Source: DATARH01 sp963778385 (GTDB lineage: Bacteria; Pseudomonadota; Alphaproteobacteria; ATCC43930; CGMCC-115725). Taken from it: DNA of 64,000 bases. Both the position numbers and the translations under genes were made by a program. The notes under the pieces are model-generated. The model saw nothing but the letters and a program-made list of their open reading frames with translations. It ran no database searches and had not been told where the DNA came from. The stretch lies in assembly GCA_963778385.1 (NCBI GenBank), contig CAVZUA010000053.1, positions 1-64,000 of the forward strand, given 5' to 3'. Positions 56,695 through 64,000 of the stretch are shown one piece after another. How positions within the stretch are numbered: position 1 is the first letter of the stretch; each line of letters starts with the position of its first letter.

Positions 56695-58396
56695 ATGTCG
56701 ATCGAACCGTTTCTTGGCCGGACACGCATCGCCTACTTCACAATGGAGATTGCCATCCGTCCGGAGATGCATGGTTATTCCGGCGGCCTCGGCATCTTGG
56801 CTGGCGATACGGCGCGCTCCTGCGCCAATCTCGACTTACCGATGGTCTTTGTCAGCCTCGTCAGCAGGGCCGGCTACTTCCGCCAGGAAATCGACGCAGA
56901 AGGGAGCCAGGTCGAGCGGCCAGACTGGTGGGAGGTTGAGCATTGGTGCACGCCGCTCAATGCGATGATCGCCGATCGAGATCGAAGGAAAGCCGGTATG
57001 GGTCAGGCCCTGGCTCTGTCTCGGTGCCGGGTGTGACGGTCACCAGGTCCCGATCTTGCTGCTCGACACCGACCTTGATCAGAACAGCCAAGAAGATCGC
57101 ACCCTCACCCATTATCTTTACGGCGGCGACGATGCCTACCGGCTGAAGCAGGAGATCATCCTCGGGATCGGCGGGATGCGTCTGTTGCAAGCGCTGGGCT
57201 TCACTATTCGGACCTATCATCTGAACGAAGGCCATGCGGCCTTGCTGACGCTGGAACTGCTCAATCGCGCTCGCGTGGCGCCCGAAGACCTCGCTCCGAG
57301 CGAAGAGCTCTACGATATCCCCGAGGTCCGCTCGCATTGCGTTTTCACCACCCACACGCCTGTCGAAGCCGGGTACGACCGCTTTTCCTATGACCTCTTC
57401 GAGCGGATGCTTCCCGGCTTTGTCGATCCGGCGGTTCTGAAGAAGCTCGCCGGCGCCGACGATCTCAACATGACACGGCTGGCACTGAACCTATCTGACT
57501 ATGTCAACGGCGTTGCCGAACGCCACGCCGAGACGACGGGACGGATGTTTCCCGGGTACCGCGTCCACGCCATCACCAACGGCGTGCATCTCCCCACCTG
57601 GGCACATCCGAAATTCGCCTCGCTTTTCGACGCGCATTTTCCACACTGGCGGCATGAGCCGGAGGTGTTGATCCGTGCTTTACAGCTGCCGGACGATGCC
57701 CTCGAAGAGTGCCATCGCGCCGCAAAAGCCGATTTGATCGAGTTGATCCATACCGCAACCGGGACTGCGCTTTCGCCGGATGTCCTGACCATCGGCTTTG
57801 CCCGTCGCATGACAAGCTACAAGCGCCCGCTACTATTGTTCGCCGATCTCGACCGGTTGCTCGCCATCGCCGACAAACAGCCGGTACAGGTGGTCATCGC
57901 CGGCAAGGCACATCCCCGCGACAACGAGGGCAAGGAGGCGATTCGGCGTATTCATGAACTCGCCCGCGATCTTTCCGGCAAGCTTGAATGCGTCTTTCTG
58001 CCCAATTACGAGATGCAATTGGCGGCGCGGCTTGTTGCCGGCGTCGATCTTTGGCTCAACACGCCGTTGCCGCCTCTCGAAGCATCGGGAACAAGCGGCA
58101 TGAAAGCCGCGCTCAACGGGGTCTTGAACTGCAGCGTCTTGGACGGATGGTGGATCGAGGCCTGCGTCGAGGGCGTTACAGGTTGGTCGATCGGTCCCAA
58201 AACGACCGCGATCACGAACGAGACCGAAACGGCCGCCGACCTCTACCGCAAGCTCGAAGAGACGATCCTGCCGCTCTACTACGCCGACACCGCCGCTTGG
58301 CGGGCAATGATGAAACAGTCCATCGGCAACATCGCGTCCTACTTCAACACGCATCGCATGATGCGCCGCTACGCGACCGAGGCCTACCTCCGTTGA
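56695..58396 (+). pseudogene. glgP: alpha-glucan phosphorylase (short bacterial form), one frameshift
   Basis: The N-terminal frame reads MSIEPFLGRTRIAYFTMEIA and HGYSGGLGILAGDTARSCAN. It loses frame near 56970, where one surplus base precedes IEIEGKPVWVRPW. The second frame then carries YLYGGDDAYRLKQEIILGIG, TYHLNEGHAAL, HTPVEAGYDRF, ITNGVHLPTW, FARRMTSYKRP, VIAGKAHPRDNEGK and the PLP-lysine segment EASGTSGMKAALNGVLN. Restored, it is about 567 residues, releasing glucose-1-phosphate from alpha-glucans. Because the rest is intact, a sequencing error is as likely as a real mutation. The CBS gene at 58416 follows 19 bp later and may be co-transcribed. Confidence 0.88.
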
Positions 58397-58415
58397 CGTT
58401 GAAGGCGAGGTCATC

Positions 58416-58958
58416 ATGGTTATGGATCATGGCAAAGCAAAGCTTGAAGAAATCACGGCAGCTGACGTGATGACGCACCCGCTCGCGTATGTGATGGCCG
58501 ACACGCCCCTCGATGAAATCGCGAAGGTCCTGTTGCGCGACAACATCAGCGCGGTGCCCGTACTCGATCAGTCGGGACATCTCATCGGCATTGTCAGCGA
58601 AGGCGATCTTGTGCGCCGTCGCTCGGCGGGCGGAGGGGATCGGCGGTCGTGGTGGCTCGACCTGTTCGATCTCGATACACGCCATCGACGCGAATTCCTG
58701 AACTATCTGCAAAACCACGGTTTGCGTGCCCAAGATGTTATGACCCGAAACGTCGTCGTTGTGACGGAGAATACGGTACTTCCGGAAATCGCCGATCTCC
58801 TGGAAACGCATCGCATTAAACGGGTGCCAGTGGTTCATGATGACCATGTGGTTGGCATCGTGAGCCGCGCTGATTTATTGCGGGCGCTCGTGCACGCCCG
58901 TCCGGTTCCCCAACACGCCCGCGGGAGCTTGGGGCGGGGACCGCGGCATCGCGGTTAG
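58416..58958 (+). CDS. CBS-pair protein without BON domain
   Basis: 180 residues: an N-terminal extension, CBS1 (ITAADVMTHPLAYVMADTPL, GIVSEGDLVRRRSAGGG), linker RRSWWLDLFDLDTRHRREFL, CBS2 (AQDVMTRNVVVVTENTVL, IKRVPVVHDDHVVGIVSRAD) and a basic tail. The RRSWWLD linker is shared with the gene at 11262, so these two belong to one sub-branch. GGCGAGG precedes the ATG. It lies directly after the glucan phosphorylase gene, which hints that adenylate sensing may be tied to glycogen breakdown. Confidence 0.88.
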   Translation: MVMDHGKAKLEEITAADVMTHPLAYVMADTPLDEIAKVLLRDNISAVPVLDQSGHLIGIVSEGDLVRRRSAGGGDRRSWWLDLFDLDTRHRREFLNYLQNHGLRAQDVMTRNVVVVTENTVLPEIADLLETHRIKRVPVVHDDHVVGIVSRADLLRALVHARPVPQHARGSLGRGPRHRG

Positions 58959-59084
58959 AAGACATTGCGGCGAGAGCGCACACAGTAAACGCCCGCCTTT
59001 TAATTGAGCGATTTGGTCGCGCACCTAGCGGGTTCCTAGTCAGTGCCTTGCAGAAGCTGCGCCGGGAGCATGGGTTATCGCCTC

Positions 59085-59280
59085 ATCGATTTAGATGAGG
59101 GCGGAGCCAAACGCCGAGCACCACTTGGGGCGCAATTATCTTGCGACGGCGGGCGCGTCAACGCCGTGCTCACCGCCACCGGCTACAATTTCAGCCTCCT
59201 CCTGGCGCGGCCGGCGAAGCTTTTGCGCGCCACATCCGGGCGTTCATCGCCACGCCAGGAAACCAAAATCACTGAAACAG
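59085..59280 (+). mobile_element. IS5-family transposase, C-terminal remnant
   Basis: Across two frames the plus strand reads AEHHLGRNYLATAGA and then NAVLTATGYNFSLLLA, the end of IS5/IS1182-type transposases (pattern GRNYLxxAxGDxxNAxLxAxGYNF). No catalytic part remains and no inverted repeats are visible. It marks an old insertion between the CBS gene and the receiver gene. Confidence 0.7.
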
Positions 59281-59360
59281 CCTATCCGTTCTTCACGGAC
59301 GACTACGACGCTAGCGGGTGGACGATTTTGCGCCTTCGCTGACGCCCGGGGCGCGGCTTG

Positions 59361-59711
59361 TTACGAGGATGCAGCTGCACCTAGCGAGAGCAACTGCGAG
59401 GCATTGAATGGCTTCTGCAAAACCGCAAGTGCTCCCGCGGTCTTTGCCCGCGCGCTGATTGTTGCACTAGGCGCGCCGGTAATTATGATGACAGGCACGT
59501 CGTTTCCCATGCGGCGCAATTGTTCGAGAAGTTCAACACCGGTCATCCCCGGCAAATGCATGTCAAGGATGAGGCAGTCGTGGCCGGTAAATGCCGCGTT
59601 TTCAAGAAAGGCTTCGGAGGAAGGGAAGACCTGCGCTTCCAAACCTGCTGTCTCAAATAAGAGGCACAGGGAGTCACAGGTTGCGCCGTCGTCGTCGATG
59701 ACAAAAATCAT
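59361..59711 (-). CDS. single-domain response regulator (FixJ-type receiver)
   Basis: A 116-residue stand-alone receiver: MIFVIDDDGATCDSLCLLF, phospho-acceptor Asp50 in CLILDMHLPGMTGVELL, Thr in IIITGAPS, Lys in VLQKPFNAS. It has no output domain. It is divergently arranged with the PAS kinase at 59826, with a FixK-like box in the 114-bp gap, 58 bp from this ATG. It is likely the partner of that kinase. Confidence 0.9.
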   Translation of the reverse strand: MIFVIDDDGATCDSLCLLFETAGLEAQVFPSSEAFLENAAFTGHDCLILDMHLPGMTGVELLEQLRRMGNDVPVIIITGAPSATISARAKTAGALAVLQKPFNASQLLSLGAAASS

Positions 59712-59762
59712 TCCGGTGCCCTAAACAAAAATGCAGTCTCTCTCGTTCCCACCGGCGGCGCT

Positions 59763-59776
59763 TTGATTTGGATCAG
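59763..59776. promoter_or_regulatory. FixK/FNR-like palindrome (last base differs)
   Basis: TTGATTTGGATCAG in the gap between two divergent genes. Its centre is 58 bp from the receiver ATG at 59711 and 56 bp from the kinase GTG at 59826, so one dimer site could serve either or both. Confidence 0.58.
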
Positions 59777-59825
59777 CCACGAAACTAGCGTAGCCTCGCC
59801 TTTAACGGCAGATCAGCATTTTGGG

Positions 59826-61022
59826 GTGAAACCTTCCGGCCGAGTGGTGTTGGCAAAATTGGCTAGCCAAAACAAGGCTCAGCGTGACGACGCCGTGGCC
59901 CTCTTGGCGGCGATCGTCACGGCCTCTGATGACGCCATCATCAGTAAGACCCTCGATGGCATCGTCACGAGCTGGAACAGAGCGGCCGAGCTTATTTTCG
60001 GCTACACCGCCGAGGAGATAATCGGCGAGCCGATCTTTAAGCTCGCAAACCCGGCAAACCCTGAGGAGATGGCGATGATCCTTGCTCGCCTGCGCGCAGG
60101 CGAGAAGGTTGATCATTACGAGACGGCGCGCCGGCGTAAGGACGGCCGGATCATCGACATTTCGCTGACAGTTTCGCCCATTCGGGACGCCAGCGGCGAG
60201 ATAATTGGCGCGTCAAAAATCGTTCGAGACTTGACCGAGCGTCGAGCAGCCGAAAGCCGGCTGCGTCAACTTGAGGCCGAGCTGTCGCATGTATCGCGGC
60301 ATACGGAGATGGGGCAGATGGCCTCAGCGATCGCTCACGAAGTCAATCAGCCTCTGACGGCCGCGACCACGTATCTGGCGGTTATCCAGATGTTGCTTGA
60401 AGGCACTGCTGGCAATTTACCCGCCGACCGACTGCCCGGCTTGGTGCAAAACGTCAGCGCACAAATTACCAGAGCCGTCGAGATCATGGGGCGGTTGCGG
60501 GGGTTTGGCAAAAAAGACGCCCCGGAGCGTCGCCTGGAAAACATTGTTAGGGTAATCGAGGAGGCGGTGCAATTCGCGCTGATCGGCACCCGCGACAGTG
60601 GTGTGAAAGTAGAGCTGCGTTCGTCACCCGAGCTGCCTTCGATCCGGCTCGACAGACTGCAAATCCAGCAAGTGATTATCAACTTGGTCAGGAACGCCAT
60701 ACAGGCGATGCGGTCGAGCGCGCGCCGCGAGCTAACGATTGTCATCGATTGCGTGGATCGGACGCGCGTCGCTGTCCAGGTTGTCGATACGGGGCCGGGG
60801 ATCGCTCCCGAAATCGCCGATCGGCTGTTCCAGCCCTTCGTCACGACGAAGGCTGAGGGGATGGGAATTGGTTTGTCGATTTGCCGGACGATCATTGAAA
60901 GCCACGGCGGCGAGCTGATCGCCGAAGCGAACCCCGAAGGTGGGACAATATTCAGGTTCACTTTGCCCGGTGAGGAGGCCGCGGACACGGCATTACCTGT
61001 ATTATCTCGAAACTCGATCTGA
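59826..61022 (+). CDS. PAS histidine kinase of the FixL branch
   Basis: About 398 residues. One PAS domain (IVTASDDAIISKTLDGIVTS, RRRKDGRIIDISLTVSPIRD) lacks the HDGY heme motif, so it is not an obvious oxygen sensor. The kinase core is FixL-like: MGQMASAIAHEVNQPLTAAT (H-box), LVRNAIQAM, DTGPGIAPEIADRLFQPF and GMGIGLSI. There is no membrane span. I place the start at GTG 59826, because the longer open frame would begin inside the FixK-like box at 59763. The partner is probably the divergent receiver. Confidence 0.85.
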   Translation: MKPSGRVVLAKLASQNKAQRDDAVALLAAIVTASDDAIISKTLDGIVTSWNRAAELIFGYTAEEIIGEPIFKLANPANPEEMAMILARLRAGEKVDHYETARRRKDGRIIDISLTVSPIRDASGEIIGASKIVRDLTERRAAESRLRQLEAELSHVSRHTEMGQMASAIAHEVNQPLTAATTYLAVIQMLLEGTAGNLPADRLPGLVQNVSAQITRAVEIMGRLRGFGKKDAPERRLENIVRVIEEAVQFALIGTRDSGVKVELRSSPELPSIRLDRLQIQQVIINLVRNAIQAMRSSARRELTIVIDCVDRTRVAVQVVDTGPGIAPEIADRLFQPFVTTKAEGMGIGLSICRTIIESHGGELIAEANPEGGTIFRFTLPGEEAADTALPVLSRNSI

Positions 61023-61120
61023 CGGTCGTTGTTGGTTTCCGAAGTAGAGCCGGAGCAGGCGTGGTCTCGTCAACCCGGCAAGTCGGGGTACATGTGCACC
61101 TCCCAAACCGCGCGCGGCGA

Positions 61121-61413
61121 TCAGACGCGTTCACCGGGGCCTCGCTGAAGCTCGCGCGGAAGGGTTACGGTGAAGCCAGCCCAGGTTAGACAAAGGCCAA
61201 TCAAGAAGGCGGGCGCGAGGTAGAGGTACAGATGCTCGGCATAATGCATCTGCGCGAAGAACCCGGTTAGCGCCTCTGGTGTGCAACAGTAAGAGCACCA
61301 GTCCCTGCGAAGATCAACCATCCGACTAAGGTGACGATGACGGGTAATGCTCCGCCCGACCAGAGATCGGCGGCGTGGAGCGGGTGCGCGTGCCGACTGG
61401 GCTGCACCGGCAT
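61121..61413 (-). pseudogene. small membrane protein with frameshift
   Basis: From ATG 61413 the frame reads MPVQPSRHAHPLHAADLWSG and a first span (PVIVTLVGWLIFAGTGALTV), then stops. In another frame a second span follows, YAEHLYLYLAPAFLIGLCL, ending LPRELQRGPGERV at 61121. One indel near 61280 would join them into about 97 residues with two helices. I do not know the family. Confidence 0.45.
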
Positions 61414-61540
61414 GCATGCACGACCGGATCGCACCGACAGTGCGACCGGTGCCGCGAACGCGGTTGACCGGGGGCAGCGCGACGGTGCGAACGGATGGCG
61501 CGACGGTGCACCGTCGGGCGATTCGCCGGATGATCCGCCT

Positions 61541-61690
61541 GTGAACGGGGCGGTCGAGGTTGCCATGCTGCGCGAGCGCCTTGCCGATAAGGATGCGGTG
61601 ATCACCGAAGCTCGACAGTGCCGAGCGCCGGCTAGACGAGGCCCTGGCAGCCCAGCGGAAGGCTGCTGATGAGCTTATATTAAAGGCCTC
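61541..61690 (+). pseudogene. coiled-coil C-terminal fragment of a DNA-binding-like protein
   Basis: Two plus-strand frames show AVEVAMLRERLADKDAV and, after a shift, LDSAERRLDEALAAQRKAAD. The wording resembles the coiled-coil tail of plasmid or phage HTH proteins in rhizobia (pattern RERLADKDAVIADLRxRLD). The HTH part is not seen, so this is a remnant at best. Confidence 0.25.
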
Positions 61691-61762
61691 CAGGCGGCGG
61701 TTGACCAGCAGCGGACCATGGGGGCTCCCCCGGCGGCTGCGCTGGGCGCTGCGGGGGCGGTG

Positions 61763-61873
61763 ATGAACATCACCCGGCCCCGCGCGTTTTGGATTTCACT
61801 GTGCAACGTCGTGGGACTTCTATTCAGCTTAACTGGCTTGCTTTTGCTGTTCTGGTTTGCATTGCCCAATTAG
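61763..61873 (+). CDS. possible 36-residue membrane peptide
   Basis: A short frame: MNITRPRAFWISLCNVVGLL, then a hydrophobic LFSLTGLLLLFWFALPN to TAG 61873. It is one transmembrane helix with a positive N-terminus. GGGGG upstream is a plausible ribosome binding site. It is too short to be sure. Confidence 0.35.
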   Translation: MNITRPRAFWISLCNVVGLLFSLTGLLLLFWFALPN

Positions 61874-62267
61874 GTGCCGGGAAGGCCGTTTGACTCTCAC
61901 CACTGACGTGGCTTCCTCTGCGACTGGCAAGAACAGGAACGGCGCTACAGAATATATGCCAAATGGGGGCTTACCCTGGCTCTTGTTGGAACGATCATGG
62001 AAGGCGTTCCTCCCGTCTGCACCGTCATCGGAAGTGCGCGGCGTCGTCGACGTATCCCACCTTCCGATAACACCGATCTTGATGCCCCCGCGCCGCCCTG
62101 ACTTGAGCGGATCGCCAAACCTTGGTGCCGCGACCCCATAAGGTCACCAGACCACCGATCTGGTACTCGGGGCCAAGTTCACCTTTACTCACGGCAAGCC
62201 GCACAGTAAGTGTTGCCATCATCCCTGCGACTTTGCGCGAAACACTTATATTAGTCATTGAGGCGGC
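61874..62267. other. intergenic before the IS element
   Basis: No supported gene. It is less GC-rich than the surroundings. Several short frames exist on both strands without domains or ribosome binding sites. Confidence 0.35.
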
Positions 62268-62329
62268 TGATCCGCCCCCGTTGAAGTGGTCCACCGTGAG
62301 CTATGTTTTTTGCTCGAAGGAGGACCGCG

Positions 62330-62608
62330 ATGCCGAGGAAGAGCTACAAGCCGGAAGAGATTGTCGCCAAGCTGCGGCAGGTTGATGTTTTAACCTCGCA
62401 GGGGCAGAGCGCCGCCGATGCGATCCGTCCGATCGGTGTCAGCGAGGTGACGTATTACCGTTGGCGCCAGGAGTTTGGCGGGTTGAAGAACGATCAGGTA
62501 AAGCGCTTGCGGGAGCTGGAGGCCGAGAACACGCGGCTTCGTCGCGCGGTGTCGGACCTGACGCTGGACAAGCTGATCCTGCAGGAGGCAGCCCGGGGAA
62601 ACTACTGA
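62330..62608 (+). CDS. IS3-family transposase OrfA
   Basis: 92 residues: MPRKSYKPEEIVAKLRQVDV and an HTH (GQSAADAIRPIGVSEVTYYR), then a leucine-zipper-like helix (RLRELEAENTRLRRAVSDL). AAGGAGG sits about 6 bp before ATG 62330. It binds the IS ends, and the fused OrfAB made by frameshifting is the active transposase. Confidence 0.92.
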   Translation: MPRKSYKPEEIVAKLRQVDVLTSQGQSAADAIRPIGVSEVTYYRWRQEFGGLKNDQVKRLRELEAENTRLRRAVSDLTLDKLILQEAARGNY

Positions 62609-63513
62609 GCCCCGCGCGTCGCCGCGCCTGCATCGAGCACGTTCGAGACGTGCTGTCGGTTTCCGAGCGCCGCGCCTGTGCGGCGCTTGGGCAGCACCGC
62701 TCGACGCAGCGCAAGATCCCGCGGGGCCGTGACGATGAAGAACGGCTGACCGCCGATATCGTCGAGCTGGCTCGGCAGTATGGTCGCTACGGCTATCGCA
62801 AGATTGCCGAGCTGCTGCGCCGGGCCGGTTGGCTGGTCAATGACAAGCGGGTCGAGCGAATCTGGCGACGCGAGGGGCTGAAGGTCCCCACCCGGCAGCC
62901 GAAGCGCGCTCGTCTATGGCTTTCGGATGGATCGTGCATCCGGCTGCGAGCCGAGCGCCCCAACCACGTCTGGTCTTACGACTTTGTCGAGGAGCGCACC
63001 CATGATCGACGCAAGATGCGCATGCTCAACATCATCGACGAGTTCACCCACGAGTGCCTGGCCATTCGGGTATCGCGCCGGCTCAAGTCGATCGACGTCA
63101 TCGATCTGCTCTCGGATCTGTTCATCCTGCGCGGCGTACCCGGGCACATTCGTTCCGACAATGGCCCCGAGTTTGTCGCCAAGGCGGTGCAAGAGTGGAT
63201 CGGCGCTGTCGGGGCACAGACCGCCTACATCACACCAGGCAGTCCCTGGGAGAACGGCTTCATCGAGAGTTTCAACGCGCGCCTGCGCGACGAGCTTCTC
63301 GACGGCGAGATCTTCTACACCCTGCGCGAGGCCCAGATCGTCATCGAGAGCTGGCGCCGGCACTACAATACGATCCGGCCGCATGCCTCGATCGGTTACC
63401 GCGCTCCTGCCCCGGAGGTGTTCGTGCCAGCACTCGCCGCATGGCCGGCTGCGCAACCCCGACCAGCTCCGCCGGCCATGCTCCCGCTGGTGCCACGGCC
63501 AACCCTAAACTAA
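62584..63513 (+). CDS. IS3-family transposase OrfB (DDE integrase)
   Basis: About 310 residues in the -1 frame relative to orfA. A helical HTH_21 part (ELARQYGRYGYRKIAELLRR, RIWRREGLKVP) precedes an rve catalytic core with the triad D (WSYDFVEERTHD), D (HIRSDNGPEFVAKAV) and E (GSPWENGFIESFNARLRDEL). There is no own start codon with a ribosome binding site. Expression by programmed -1 frameshifting near GGGGAAAC at the end of orfA is the normal IS3 route. Confidence 0.92.
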   Translation, partial: GGSPGKLLSPARRRACIEHVRDVLSVSERRACAALGQHRSTQRKIPRGRDDEERLTADIVELARQYGRYGYRKIAELLRRAGWLVNDKRVERIWRREGLKVPTRQPKRARLWLSDGSCIRLRAERPNHVWSYDFVEERTHDRRKMRMLNIIDEFTHECLAIRVSRRLKSIDVIDLLSDLFILRGVPGHIRSDNGPEFVAKAVQEWIGAVGAQTAYITPGSPWENGFIESFNARLRDELLDGEIFYTLREAQIVIESWRRHYNTIRPHASIGYRAPAPEVFVPALAAWPAAQPRPAPPAMLPLVPRPTLN

Positions 63514-63638
63514 CATTCCAATCGGACCACCAAACGGGGGCCGGTCAAAGCGGCCCGGCGACGCTTTCGAGCGCGTCGGTGCAGAGTGGAGGCGCGGGCG
63601 GCGTTCTATCTATCCGCCTATCCGTCCCTCGAAATCAG

Positions 63639-64000
63639 CTATTTTGCCTGCGACCGAAAATCCTGATCGGGAAACGGTGAGGCGGTCGGTGCCTGAATGA
63701 CGATGACAGGGTGATCGGTGCTCTGATGGCAGGCGTTGCATGCCGCCGTCAACTGACCGTAAGCCGTATTGAATTGGGCGGAATCCTTGGCCTTTACCGC
63801 CGCGTCGAGGGCTACGAACGCTGGCTTGACCGTCGCCCCAAGCATCTCGGGAACCGAGAGGTTCCGGTATTTTGGCACCATTTCGGCGACATCGTCGAAA
63901 GCTTCGCGCAGCTCGCTCAGCTCATAGGTGGCATACGCCCAATTTTGCTCATTCCCGGCGAGGCCGAGCTTGGTATGCCGTGGCTGGACGAACGCCGTCA
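63639..64000 (-). CDS. c-type cytochrome-like protein, 5' end cut by window edge
   Basis: The frame is open from the window edge: HTKLGLAGNEQNWAYATYEL, SELREAFDDVAEMVPKYRNL, and near the end a single heme motif in TAACNACHQSTDHPVIV. The long helices before a C-terminal CxxCH resemble class II cytochrome c/cytochrome c' topology, located in the periplasm. It ends at 63639. The signal peptide and start lie beyond the window. It might be an electron carrier, but no partner gene is visible. Confidence 0.7.
   Translation of the reverse strand, partial: TAFVQPRHTKLGLAGNEQNWAYATYELSELREAFDDVAEMVPKYRNLSVPEMLGATVKPAFVALDAAVKAKDSAQFNTAYGQLTAACNACHQSTDHPVIVIQAPTASPFPDQDFRSQAK

Larger units (their letters stand above)
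62268..63547 (+). mobile_element. complete IS3-family insertion sequence
   Basis: About 1.28 kb. The left end TGATCCGCCCCCGTTGAAGT and the right end (reverse complement) TGACCGGCCCCCGTTTGGTG are imperfect inverted repeats both starting with TGA. Between them lie orfA and orfB in the usual -1 arrangement. I saw no clear target duplication next to these ends. Both frames are open, so it may still be mobile. Confidence 0.85.

Noticed and set aside
62263..63552. Target-site duplication flanking the IS3 element
   Set aside because: The bases just outside the two TGA ends do not match over 3-5 positions.

Overview
The window looks like chromosomal DNA of an alphaproteobacterium of the Bradyrhizobium/Rhodopseudomonas/Afipia kind. 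Pointers are the high GC content, a FixL-FixJ pair, a FixK/FNR-type regulator, an NnrU protein, DUF2934, the eRF1-like 'translational machinery protein', and several small proteins typical of that group. The genus is inference. I saw no rRNA, tRNA or CRISPR array.

Layout. 0-5.2 kb: a cut secreted protein, a membrane-anchored winged-helix/TPR regulator, two small genes (one frameshifted) and a shattered peptide-binding protein. 5.4-6.8 kb: a tyrosine integrase. 7-21 kb: SulP transporter, two cation/proton antiporters (one fused to USP domains), glucoamylase, two CBS-BON proteins and ClpB. 21.7-31.7 kb: an eroded zone with a broken SDR, nnrU, an octaheme hydroxylamine-oxidoreductase-like cytochrome, two IS110 remnants, a protease remnant, two Hsp20 genes, a glucan phosphorylase remnant and a P-type ATPase remnant. 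30.8-41 kb: eRF1-like protein, CBS protein, three small genes, a YhiI-RbbA-YhhJ-type ABC system, a broken CBS gene and a broken cold-shock gene. 41.4-61 kb: luciferase-like oxidoreductase, Pat-type acetyltransferase, CBS-BON and USP proteins, fixLJ, alcohol dehydrogenase, a three-gene operon (FNR-type regulator, receiver protein, ABC membrane domain), a second glucan phosphorylase (frameshifted), CBS, a receiver protein and a FixL-like kinase. 61-64 kb: remnants, one complete IS3-family element and the end of a c-type cytochrome gene.

The unifying signal is a FixK/FNR-type palindrome, TTGA-N6-TCAA. It occurs exactly at least eight times, with about eight more near-matches, and most copies lie 40-180 bp in front of genes for CBS, USP, Hsp20, ClpB, eRF1-like, Pat-acetyltransferase and sensor proteins. 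With the heme-PAS FixL, FixJ and an FNR-type regulator encoded in the same stretch, this reads as a low-oxygen survival island. Its gene content resembles the mycobacterial DosR dormancy regulon, but it is wired through FixLJ/FixK.

Many genes carry one or a few frameshifts. Some are clear decay (substrate-binding protein, SDR, IS110). Single-base cases in otherwise well-kept genes (glucan phosphorylase, ABC permease, CBS gene at 40.1 kb) could be recent pseudogenes or sequencing errors.
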